In this document: positions 57,010-63,731 of the stretch, one piece after another
How positions within the stretch are numbered: the stretch's first letter is position 1
How the letters are laid out: every line of letters starts with the position of its first letter
DNA from: Bradyrhizobium jicamae
GTDB taxonomy: Bacteria > Pseudomonadota > Alphaproteobacteria > Rhizobiales > Xanthobacteraceae
NCBI RefSeq assembly: GCF_018130695.1
Contig: NZ_JAFCJX010000033.1
Span: 1 to 64,000, forward strand
Reading direction: 5' to 3'
DNA: 64,000 nucleotides
Program-made: the position numbers and the translations under genes
Notes under the pieces: generated by a model
Database searches by the model: none
Told to the model about the DNA's origin: nothing
What the model saw: only the letters and a program-made list of their open reading frames with translations

Positions 57010-57120
57010 GAAAGGGGTCTCCTTGAGGTGAGGCCGCCTGTCATGCGCAAATTTTGTCGCGCTCCGCAACCGACGAGTCCGTGAGGCAGCTGCGCGCGCC
57101 GCGCGGTCCTGCAATTGAGG

Positions 57121-57447
57121 TCAGCCGAAATAACAAAAGCCGACGGCGCCGGCGATGATCAGCGCAAGCCCCGCGATCTCCAGCAGCACCGCAAAATGCG
57201 TCGCCTGCTGCAGGTCGGAGGCCTGCATCCCCCGCTCGGCGTTGCGCGCAAAGCCGTGGACGATGATTTCTTCGTTGAAATGGCTGTGCGCCTCGAGGCC
57301 CGAGGTCAGCCCGACCGAAACCAGGAGCACGCCGAACATCGCAAGGCCGATGAAGCCGAGCAGGCCGATCAGCAGGATCGGAAACATGCCGACCAGGAAG
57401 ATCGGCAGCAGCGGCACCAGCAGCAAACTCTCTGATTGCTTTTGCAT
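57121..57447 (-). CDS. small membrane protein
   Basis: From the ATG at 57447 the product has 108 residues with two or three hydrophobic segments (about 8-26, 27-45, and 86-105) and a polar middle with His-Ser-His-Phe-Asn-Glu-Glu-Ile. I do not recognise the family; it looks like a conserved rhizobial inner-membrane protein. An in-frame ATG at 57459 would add four residues. Confidence 0.55.
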   Translation of the reverse strand: MQKQSESLLLVPLLPIFLVGMFPILLIGLLGFIGLAMFGVLLVSVGLTSGLEAHSHFNEEIIVHGFARNAERGMQASDLQQATHFAVLLEIAGLALIIAGAVGFCYFG

Positions 57448-57567
57448 CGGACGCCCCATCGGGCTGGCTGACGTGAGGAGGGTACGTCCGATTGAGATAG
57501 GCAGCAAGGCGGGCGCGTTCAACACGCCGTCATCGGAGCTATGCGGACAAGATGACGCGGAAGAATC

Positions 57568-57653
57568 GTAGGGTGGGCAAAGGAGCGAAGCGACGTGCCC
57601 ACCATTCTCGGCGTGCTCGTGAAGGTGGGCACGCTTCGCTTTGCCCACCCTAC
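57568..57653. repeat. palindromic repeat, GTAGGGTGGGCAAAG family, copy 3
   Basis: GTAGGGTGGGCAAAG at the left end is matched by CTTTGCCCACCCTAC at the right, as in copies at 575-662 and 39751-39840. Confidence 0.85.
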
Positions 57654-57679
57654 AAGATCGATCTGCAAATCTCTGAATC

Positions 57680-57765
57680 GTAGGATGGGCGGAGCGTAGC
57701 GATACCCATCATCTCACGATGCGGCACGAAGGTGATGGGTATCGCTTGCGCTCCACCCATCCTAC
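57680..57765. repeat. palindromic repeat, GTAGGATGGGCGGAG relative
   Basis: GTAGGATGGGCGGAG (57680-57694) is complementary to CTCCACCCATCCTAC (57751-57765) with one mismatch. It has the same architecture as the GTAGGGTGGGCAAAG family but a diverged sequence, with inner GATACCCATCA/TGATGGGTATC arms. It may be a second subfamily. Confidence 0.78.
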
Positions 57766-57769
57766 AAGA

Positions 57770-58900
57770 TTATCCCGCCATCCCCGAGCGGATCTCCGCA
57801 CGCAGCTCGTCGATCAGCTTCAGCCCCTGCTTGGTCTCGATGTGCCAGTAGGTCCAGCCGTTGCAGGCGCCGGAGCCCTGCGCGACTGCGCCGATGCGGT
57901 GGATCGAGCCGACCTTGTCGCCGAGCATGATGGCGCCGTCGGCGCGGACCAGCGCGCCGTGGCGCTTCTTGGCGTCGACGAGTTTCGCGCCGGGCATGAT
58001 CATGCCGCGCTCGATCAGCTCGGAGAAGGCGACGCGGGGCGCTTCGCGCGCGGTCATGAACGGCGCCAGCGTTGCTTCCGGCAGCGGCTCGATCGCGGCG
58101 ATGCGCGCTTCTGCCGCGGCGGCATAGGTCCTGTCGCGCTCGAAGCCGATATAGTTGCGGCCGAGACGCTTGGCCACCGCACCCGTGGTGCCGGTGCCGT
58201 TGAAGGGATCGATCACGAGATCGCCGGGCTTTGATGACGACAGCAGCACGCGCGCGAGCAATTGCTCGGGCTTCTGCGTCGGGTGCACCTTCTTGCCGTC
58301 ATCGCCCTTCAGGCGCTCTTCGCCGGTGCAGAGCGGGATCAGCCAGTCGGAACGTGCCTGCACGTCCTCGTTGGCGGCCTTCAGCGCTTCATAGTTGAAC
58401 GTATAGCCCTTGGCCTTCTCGTCGCGCGCGGCCCAGATCATGGTCTCGTGCGCGTTGGTGAAGCGGCGGCCGCGGAAATTCGGCATCGGATTGGTCTTGC
58501 GCCAGACGATATCGTTGAGCAGCCAGAACCCGAGGTCCTGCATGATCGCGCCGACGCGGAAGATGTTGTGATAGGAGCCGATCACCCACAAGGTCGCTGA
58601 CGGCTTCATGATGCGGCGGCAGGCGAGCAGCCAGGCGCGCGTGAAATCGTCATAGGCGCCAAACGACGAGAACTTGTCCCAGTCGTCATTGACGGCATCG
58701 ACATGCGACTCGTCGGGGCGCTTGAGATCGCCCTTGAGCTGCAGATTGTAGGGAGGGTCTGCAAACACCAGGTCGACCGAGCCGGGTGTCAGCTTCGACA
58801 TCTCGGCCACGCAATCGCCAATGACGATTCGGCTCGAGGGGGCACTCTCAAATTTAGTGCGGGGCGCCTTTGCAGACGCCCCGCGACGCGACACTACCAT
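57770..58900 (-). CDS. ccrM: CcrM-type adenine methyltransferase (GANTC)
   Basis: The 376-residue protein is a beta-class N6-adenine methyltransferase: Asp48-Pro-Pro-Tyr51 comes first, the Phe-x-Gly-x-Gly-type AdoMet site (Asp-Pro-Phe-Asn-Gly-Thr-Gly-Thr) is near 225, and the C-terminal region (about 280-376) with Gly-Trp-Thr-Tyr-Trp-His is the extra domain special to CcrM. CcrM methylates GANTC and is essential and cell-cycle controlled in alphaproteobacteria. Two GANTC sites (58901-58905 and 58915-58919) lie directly before its start, and a CtrA-like box at 58981-58996. Confidence 0.93.
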   Translation of the reverse strand: MVVSRRGASAKAPRTKFESAPSSRIVIGDCVAEMSKLTPGSVDLVFADPPYNLQLKGDLKRPDESHVDAVNDDWDKFSSFGAYDDFTRAWLLACRRIMKPSATLWVIGSYHNIFRVGAIMQDLGFWLLNDIVWRKTNPMPNFRGRRFTNAHETMIWAARDEKAKGYTFNYEALKAANEDVQARSDWLIPLCTGEERLKGDDGKKVHPTQKPEQLLARVLLSSSKPGDLVIDPFNGTGTTGAVAKRLGRNYIGFERDRTYAAAAEARIAAIEPLPEATLAPFMTAREAPRVAFSELIERGMIMPGAKLVDAKKRHGALVRADGAIMLGDKVGSIHRIGAVAQGSGACNGWTYWHIETKQGLKLIDELRAEIRSGMAG

Positions 58901-58919
58901 GACTCAAGAACTCTGACTC
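58901..58919. promoter_or_regulatory. two GANTC methylation sites in the ccrM leader
   Basis: GACTC occurs at 58901-58905 and 58915-58919, next to and 14 bases upstream of the ccrM start codon. In Caulobacter, CcrM methylation of two GANTC sites in its own leader lowers transcription, so the same feedback is plausible here. Confidence 0.6.
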
Positions 58920-58980
58920 AGGCGACGCTGTCGGCGACGCGGGACTAAACAACCGACTGGCCACACCTTGACCCGGCAAA

Positions 58981-58996
58981 GTAAAAATCGACTTAA
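58981..58996 (-). promoter_or_regulatory. CtrA-like box upstream of ccrM
   Basis: On the minus strand TTAA-GTCGATT-TTTAC differs from the CtrA consensus TTAA-N7-TTAAC at one base. It lies about 80-95 bases upstream of the ccrM start. CtrA is the known activator of ccrM in Caulobacter. Confidence 0.5.
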
Positions 58997-59276
58997 TTGG
59001 AAATCCTCGCGTGTGAGATTGTCATGATCTTTCGCGCGCGTGTGAAGCGCACGCATTCGCCTTGTGCTGCAGCACTTGCGCGTGCGCGCACGACATCGGC
59101 CGATGTGAACGGCGGCTGAATTCGTCTTCCGAAAATTTCTTTTCGACGTATCCGATCGTGCAGAACGGTGGCTCACCGCACTAGGCAATTTTTGCCGGGC
59201 AGGCTATTGATTAACGGAATGGAAATTTTACGTCTGTGCCGCGTTGCATCACGGACTGGAATGAGGGGAAACCGCC

Positions 59277-60218
59277 ATGCGTTACGATGACTTCCGCCGC
59301 AGCGACGATATAGAAGACCGTCGCGACGACAGCGGTGGCGGAGGCGGTGGCGGCGGATTCGGTATCCCGATGGGCGGCGGGGGCGGGCTCGGCATCGGCA
59401 CCATCATCGTGCTCGGCCTGCTCGGCTATGCCTTCGGCATCGACCCGCGCATCCTGATCGGCGGCGCCGAGATCCTGACCGGCGGCGGCCAGGCCCCGAC
59501 CTACCAGACCGACCGCCAGTCGTCGGGCGGTCAGGTCAAGCGCGGCGCGCCGACCGACGAGATGGGCAGCATGATCGCCGGCATCCTGGGTGAAATCGAC
59601 GACCGCTGGAGCGAGATTTTCCAGGCCTCGGGGCAATCCTATACCGGTCCGAAGATCGTGCTGTTCCGCAACGCCACCAATGGCGGTCGCTGCGGCATGG
59701 CGCAGTCGGCGATGGGCCCGTTCTATTGTCCGCCGGACAAGACCATCTTCCTCGACACCGGCTTCTTCCGCGAGGTCGAGACCCGCTTTCGCGGTTGCTC
59801 GGGCAACGCCTGCAAATTCACCGCGGCATACATTATCGCGCATGAGGCCGGCCATCACATCCAGAACCTGCTCGGCATCATCCCGCGCGTGAACCGGCTG
59901 CAGCAGCAGGCCGGCAGCAAGGCGGAAGCCAACGCGCTGCAGGTCAAGGTCGAGCTGCAGGCCGATTGCCTCTCGGGCGTCTGGGTCAACCGTGAGGAGA
60001 AGAAGCGGCCGGGCTTCCTCGAGCAAGGCGACATCGACGCCGCGCTGACCACCGCAAACGCGATCGGCGACGACACGCTGCAGCGCCAGGCCACGGGCCG
60101 CGTGGTGCCCGACTCCTTCACCCACGGCTCCGCCGCGCAGCGCAAGCAATGGTTCATGACCGGCTACAAGCAGGGCAACGTGCAGGCCTGTAACACGTTC
60201 GGGGCAGGGCAGTTGTGA
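59277..60218 (+). CDS. ypfJ: neutral zinc metallopeptidase, YpfJ-like (KPN_02809 family)
   Basis: The 313-residue protein starts with an Asp/Arg-rich stretch, a poly-glycine segment (about 21-28), then a single membrane helix (about 38-58) and a zinc peptidase domain with His-Glu-Ala-Gly-His-His near residue 191. It shares architecture with E. coli YpfJ and the neutral zinc metallopeptidase family; the substrate is unknown. The glycine-rich start is a normal feature of many members. Confidence 0.88.
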   Translation: MRYDDFRRSDDIEDRRDDSGGGGGGGGFGIPMGGGGGLGIGTIIVLGLLGYAFGIDPRILIGGAEILTGGGQAPTYQTDRQSSGGQVKRGAPTDEMGSMIAGILGEIDDRWSEIFQASGQSYTGPKIVLFRNATNGGRCGMAQSAMGPFYCPPDKTIFLDTGFFREVETRFRGCSGNACKFTAAYIIAHEAGHHIQNLLGIIPRVNRLQQQAGSKAEANALQVKVELQADCLSGVWVNREEKKRPGFLEQGDIDAALTTANAIGDDTLQRQATGRVVPDSFTHGSAAQRKQWFMTGYKQGNVQACNTFGAGQL

Positions 60219-60221
60219 GCT

Positions 60222-60352
60222 CTCGTGCCCCGGATGCAGCGCAGCACGAAGCGGTGCGCTGCTGTTCCGGGGCCCATAGCGGAGCCGAGTTGTAGAATGG
60301 GTCCCGGCCCTGCGGAGCAGCGCTGACGCGCTGCCCCGCGTCCGGGACGCGA
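60222..60352. repeat. palindromic repeat, GTCCCGGACGC family, diverged copy 3
   Basis: CGTGCCCCGGATGCAGCGCAGCACG ... CGCGTCCGGGACGCG resembles the elements at 32726 and 43689 in inverted order. It fills the gap between the zinc peptidase and moaB. Confidence 0.6.
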
Positions 60353-60363
60353 GGATGATCAAC

Positions 60364-60924
60364 ATGTCCATCGACGAATCCAAAACCTTCATCCCGCTCA
60401 ACATCGCGGTGCTGACCATCTCCGACACCCGCTCGCTCGCCGACGACAAATCCGGCACCACGCTCGCCGATCGCCTGACCTCGGCCGGCCACAAGCTCGC
60501 CGCACGCGAGATCGTCACCGACGATGTCGAGGCGATCCGCGCGGTGATCCGCCGCTGGATCGCCGATGACGGCGTCGATGCCGTCATCACGACAGGCGGC
60601 ACCGGCTTCACCGGCCGCGACGTGACACCGGAGGCGGTCGAGCCCTTGTTCGAGAAGCGGATGGACGGTTTCTCGATCGCCTTCCACATGCTGAGCCACG
60701 CCAAGATCGGCGCCTCGACCATCCAGAGCCGCGCCACCGCGGGCGTGGCCGGCGCCACCTTCATCTTCTGCCTGCCCGGCTCGCCCGGCGCCTGCCGCGA
60801 CGGCTGGGACGGTATCCTCGCCGCGCAGCTCGACTACCGCACGCGCCCCTGCAATTTCGTCGAGATCATGCCGCGGCTGGACGAGCATTTGCGGAGGCCG
60901 AAGGCAAAGGGCGCGAGCGCCTGA
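60364..60924 (+). CDS. moaB: molybdenum cofactor biosynthesis protein B
   Basis: From the ATG at 60364 (GAGG at 60351-60354; an in-frame ATG at 60355 has a poorer site) the product has 186 residues. Motifs: Ile-Ser-Asp-Thr-Arg (about 20-24), Thr-Thr-Gly-Gly-Thr-Gly-Phe-Thr-Gly-Arg-Asp (about 77-87) and Leu-Pro-Gly-Ser-Pro-Gly-Ala (near 137). The MoaB/MogA fold adenylates molybdopterin in cofactor synthesis. Confidence 0.93.
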   Translation: MSIDESKTFIPLNIAVLTISDTRSLADDKSGTTLADRLTSAGHKLAAREIVTDDVEAIRAVIRRWIADDGVDAVITTGGTGFTGRDVTPEAVEPLFEKRMDGFSIAFHMLSHAKIGASTIQSRATAGVAGATFIFCLPGSPGACRDGWDGILAAQLDYRTRPCNFVEIMPRLDEHLRRPKAKGASA

Positions 60925-61021
60925 TTGGGCGATGGCCGTAATGCCTGTGCAAATCCCCAAAAAGTTCCCTTTTTGTTCTTGCGCCCGTTGATGCTGCAAT
61001 GTAAGCGTCTGGGTTTGGTCT

Positions 61022-61038
61022 GGTTGGAGTGACCAACC
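61022..61038. promoter_or_regulatory. small dyad before the 61066 gene
   Basis: GGTTGG (61022-61027) and CCAACC (61033-61038) form a 6-5-6 inverted repeat, 28 bases before the first gene of the accessory pair. It may be an operator for one of the winged-helix proteins encoded there; this is inference only. Confidence 0.35.
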
Positions 61039-61065
61039 GGGCGTTGAGATTAAGCAGGTGTATCT

Positions 61066-61716
61066 ATGGCGAGGCGCAATAACGAGCCGACGTCTGGGTC
61101 GGACAAAGCTAAGGTGCGTGTCTTCTTCGCTGAGGTCGAAGGCAACAATGAGAGCGTGCAAGAAGCGCTGAAGACTATGGTTTCAGCGATGAATCGTCCC
61201 ACGCGCGTCATCCAAGATCAACGATCGAACGGAAAGACCGCTGTGCTCTTGGAGCAGACAGAGGGTGATGAGGTCGAAGCCGAGGAGGCGCTCGATCAGG
61301 AAGAGTTTGAGTTCGACGCGGAGTCGACTCCCTCGAATACAAGGAAGGTTCGTGGCACGGGAAAGAAAATAGACCGGAATGCCGGGCTCAATTTGGTGCC
61401 GAATCTGGACTTCAGGCCGAGTGGTAAGCAGGCATTGAGAGAGTTCGTCGAGGAAAAGAATCCGAAGAACGATCTCGAGGCAGTATTGGCGGCCGCCTAC
61501 TACATGCAGCACCAGATGGATTTGACCAAGATCGGTCCTGCTCATGTGATGACTGCGTTTAAGGAGGTTGGCAGGGCGATCCCCGTCGATCTCAGGCAGA
61601 CCCTTCGTAACGTTAAGAAGTCGAAGATGTGGTTGAACTTCACCGACATCGAGGACTTTCGCACGACTACGCAGGGCGACAATTTCGTCGAGCACGAGAT
61701 GGGTAAGAGCGAATAG
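61066..61716 (+). CDS. hypothetical protein with C-terminal winged-helix-like domain
   Basis: I do not recognise this 216-residue protein. The N-terminal part (about 15-45) is a compact beta-alpha unit (Val-Arg-Val-Phe-Phe-Ala-Glu-Val-Glu-Gly). An acidic and then basic linker (about 60-110) comes next, and the C-terminal 85 residues have the pattern of a small winged helix (Phe-Lys-Glu-Val-Gly-Arg, then Trp-Leu-Asn-Phe-Thr). Its base composition is lower in GC than that of the core genes on its left. The next gene starts 7 bases after its stop, so the two belong to one unit. Confidence 0.6.
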   Translation: MARRNNEPTSGSDKAKVRVFFAEVEGNNESVQEALKTMVSAMNRPTRVIQDQRSNGKTAVLLEQTEGDEVEAEEALDQEEFEFDAESTPSNTRKVRGTGKKIDRNAGLNLVPNLDFRPSGKQALREFVEEKNPKNDLEAVLAAAYYMQHQMDLTKIGPAHVMTAFKEVGRAIPVDLRQTLRNVKKSKMWLNFTDIEDFRTTTQGDNFVEHEMGKSE

Positions 61717-61722
61717 TTTCCG

Positions 61723-62472
61723 ATGCACCTGTCGCTCGACGACTTTTGCGAGGTTCTGAAAAAGTCAGCGCTGAAGAATGCCGAGAAGGCGCTTGCCGTT
61801 CTTTGGTATTTTGATCGTGAGCAAGCCGGCGTCGCCAAGACCGCCGGCGAGCTGACGAAGGTGCTGGACGATCATCACGTTGGCACACCAAACCAGACAT
61901 TGCTCGCCGAGGCGATCCGAAAGACAAAGCTAGCTGAGTCGTCGAGAAGCGGCTTCTCTTTGAAGCCGGGTTCGCGGAGGGTCATCCGTGACTGGTTGCC
62001 GGATTTGGAAGGTGTACAGCCTACGATGGACCACGATTCCGGCTTGTTGCCGGAGTCGATCTGGAAAAACACTCGTGGCTATATTGAGGAAGTCTGTCGC
62101 GAACTAAACGGCTCCTTCAAGCACGCATACTACAATGCCGCTGCAGTGATGTTGCGCCGGCTCCTCGAAACACTCATCATTGAAGCCTACGAGCACCTTG
62201 GCCGCGAGACCGAAATCAGGGATGGCGGTGGCAATTATCTTATGCTGAGTGACCTGGCCGAGCGCGCATGCGGTGAGAACGGCCATAGAGGGCTCAATCT
62301 TGGGCGCGATTCAAAGAAGGCTTTGAAGGACGCCCGAAACATTGGTAACTGGTCTGCTCATGCGCGTCGTTTTCTCGCGCACTCTGGTGATCTGACAAAA
62401 CTACAAGCTGGGACGAGGCTCTTGGTGCAAGAGTTGGTTCAAATCGCCGAGTTGGTGAAGAAGAAGATTTGA
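61723..62472 (+). CDS. winged-helix plus HEPN/DUF4145-like protein
   Basis: The 249-residue protein has two parts. Residues 1-95 look like a winged helix (Ala-Leu-Ala-Val-Leu-Trp-Tyr-Phe, then Ser-Gly-Phe-Ser-Leu-Lys-Pro-Gly-Ser). Residues 125-249 look like a DUF4145/HEPN helical domain: Tyr-Asn-Ala-Ala-Ala-Val-Met-Leu-Arg-Arg-Leu-Leu-Glu-Thr-Leu near 140, and Arg205-x3-Asn209-x3-His213 in Arg-Asn-Ile-Gly-Asn-Trp-Ser-Ala-His. HEPN proteins are often RNases or scaffolds in conflict systems, but the usual Arg-x4-6-His is not exact. With the gene before it, it forms an unrecognised two-gene unit. Assignment is by eye. Confidence 0.6.
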   Translation: MHLSLDDFCEVLKKSALKNAEKALAVLWYFDREQAGVAKTAGELTKVLDDHHVGTPNQTLLAEAIRKTKLAESSRSGFSLKPGSRRVIRDWLPDLEGVQPTMDHDSGLLPESIWKNTRGYIEEVCRELNGSFKHAYYNAAAVMLRRLLETLIIEAYEHLGRETEIRDGGGNYLMLSDLAERACGENGHRGLNLGRDSKKALKDARNIGNWSAHARRFLAHSGDLTKLQAGTRLLVQELVQIAELVKKKI

Positions 62473-62511
62473 TTGGGTGGTGAAACCTCGCCCGAAGGCG
62501 CGAGCGTCTGA

Positions 62512-62670
62512 TCATCTGTTGGCCCGGCCGAGCAGTTTCATTACGCGAGCCCACAGCCCCCACACGGTGCCGCGATACGCCTGCGCACGAAGCGCGTGGG
62601 CTTTCCGCGCGTAGATGGCAACCGTGTCCGGCGTGATGCGCCGCGAGTGATCGCGGCGCCCGGGCTTCAC
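62512..62670 (-). CDS. 52-residue basic protein coupled to the MarR-GNAT gene
   Basis: A GTG at 62670 overlaps the stop of the MarR-GNAT gene by four bases (GTGA), so it is probably translated by coupling. The protein is 52 residues, strongly basic at both ends, with a central amphipathic or weakly hydrophobic stretch (Thr-Val-Trp-Gly-Leu-Trp-Ala, near 34-40) suited to membrane surface contact. I recognise no family with certainty, though similar small basic proteins occur in Bradyrhizobium. It is too short for routine calling. Confidence 0.5.
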   Translation of the reverse strand: MKPGRRDHSRRITPDTVAIYARKAHALRAQAYRGTVWGLWARVMKLLGRANR

Positions 62671-63602
62671 AGGTCGAGCTCCCAGGTCTCGCCGACGAGG
62701 TCGACACCAAAACTGTGGTGCTTCTCCTCCTTGACCTTCTTGAAGCCGGCGCGGGCGTAGATGCCGCGCGCGGCGAGCAGGATGCTCTGGGTCCACAGCG
62801 TCATCTTGGTGTAGCCGTTGTCGCGCGCGGTGCGGATGCATTGCTCGACCAGAGCACGGCCGACGCCGAGCCCGCGCGCCTTCTTCTCGACCTGCAAGAG
62901 GCGCAGCTTTGCGATGTCATTGCCGCCATTGACCAGGAAGATCGAGCCGAGCGGCTCGCCATTTGCTTCCGCGATCCAGCAGTGCTCGCGCACCGGATCA
63001 TAGTTCCTGATGAACTGCGCGCAGATCTCGGCGACCAGCGCCTCGTAGCTGATGTCCCAGCCATAGTCCTCGGTATAGGCTTTGGCCTGGCTCGAGATCA
63101 CCCAGCCGACGTCGCCGGGCCGGTGGCTGCGCAGCAGAAAAGCGGCGGGTTTTTCCGCGGGCTGCTCCAGCGTTTGCTCGATCGTCGCCATCGCGCGCAC
63201 CACGGCGCCACGCTGGTTGTCGTCGAGCGAGGCAAGCAGGTGTCCGACGTCCTCGCGCGAACGGCGCTCGAGCTCGGCCTGGGCGGTGCGTCCTTTGGCG
63301 GTCAGCGACAGCTCGTTGATGCGGCCGTCGTGCTTGGCCGGCTTGCGCGTCACGATCTGACGCCGCTGCAGCGCCTGCAGGGTGCGGCTCACGAAGCCGG
63401 GATCGAGGCCGAGATCGCGCGTGAGGTCGGTGGCGGTGCAGGCCGGGCGATGCCGGATCTCGTAGAGGATGCGGGCTTCCTGCAGGGTGAAGGCGCTGTC
63501 GAGCAGCTTCGGCTCGATGAGGCCAAGCTTGCGGGTGTAGAAGCGGTTGAAGCCGCGAATCGCGGCGATTTCGCCGGCGAGGGCGTTGTTATTTGATTTC
63601 AT
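62667..63602 (-). CDS. MarR-GNAT fusion regulator/acetyltransferase
   Basis: From the ATG at 63602 the protein has 311 residues. The first half is a MarR winged helix (about 25-140; Asp-Leu-Gly-Leu-Asp-Pro-Gly-Phe-Val-Ser-Arg-Thr-Leu recognition helix, Asp-Gly-Arg wing). The second half (about 155-311) is a GNAT acetyltransferase with Ala-Arg-Gly-Leu-Gly-Val-Gly-Arg-Ala-Leu (about 238-247). Two identical-arm operators overlap and precede its start codon, so it very likely represses itself. The acetyl acceptor is unknown. Confidence 0.92.
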   Translation of the reverse strand: MKSNNNALAGEIAAIRGFNRFYTRKLGLIEPKLLDSAFTLQEARILYEIRHRPACTATDLTRDLGLDPGFVSRTLQALQRRQIVTRKPAKHDGRINELSLTAKGRTAQAELERRSREDVGHLLASLDDNQRGAVVRAMATIEQTLEQPAEKPAAFLLRSHRPGDVGWVISSQAKAYTEDYGWDISYEALVAEICAQFIRNYDPVREHCWIAEANGEPLGSIFLVNGGNDIAKLRLLQVEKKARGLGVGRALVEQCIRTARDNGYTKMTLWTQSILLAARGIYARAGFKKVKEEKHHSFGVDLVGETWELDL

Positions 63603-63607
63603 CAAAT
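63591..63607. promoter_or_regulatory. MarR operator 1, overlapping the start codon
   Basis: ATTTGA-TTTCA-TCAAAT is a 17-bp dyad with perfect 6-base arms. The start codon of the MarR-GNAT gene (63600-63602) lies within it, so a bound repressor would block initiation. Confidence 0.8.
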
Positions 63608-63611
63608 GATT

Positions 63612-63628
63612 ATTTGACTGAATCAAAT
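63612..63628. promoter_or_regulatory. MarR operator 2
   Basis: ATTTGA-CTGAA-TCAAAT has the same arms as operator 1 and is centred 21 bp away, two helical turns, so that two repressor dimers could bind side by side on one face of DNA. Confidence 0.8.
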
Positions 63629-63731
63629 AAATTGCAAGCCCCAGCCAAGCCGGGTCTACTTTGCATGGGGTTGTTTTCGCGATTTTGTGTTCGGGGCCGG
63701 CGAGCCCGTTGGCTCCGGCCCTGTCCCGGTC

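Larger units (their letters stand above)
57448..57769. other. repeat-filled intergenic region before ccrM's 3' end
   Basis: Two palindromes in tandem (57568-57653 and 57680-57765) take up most of it. The second ends 5 bases from the stop of the methyltransferase gene. No gene is seen. Confidence 0.75.
58901..59276. other. divergent intergenic region between ccrM and the zinc peptidase
   Basis: About 376 bases, lower in GC than the flanks. It holds the GANTC pair and CtrA-like box belonging to ccrM and, on its right, the promoter of the YpfJ-like gene. I see no gene. Confidence 0.7.

Noticed and set aside
57448..57769. Possible insertion sequence ends flanking a lost transposase
   Set aside because: The inverted repeats are whole palindromes with no coding remains between and no target duplication.
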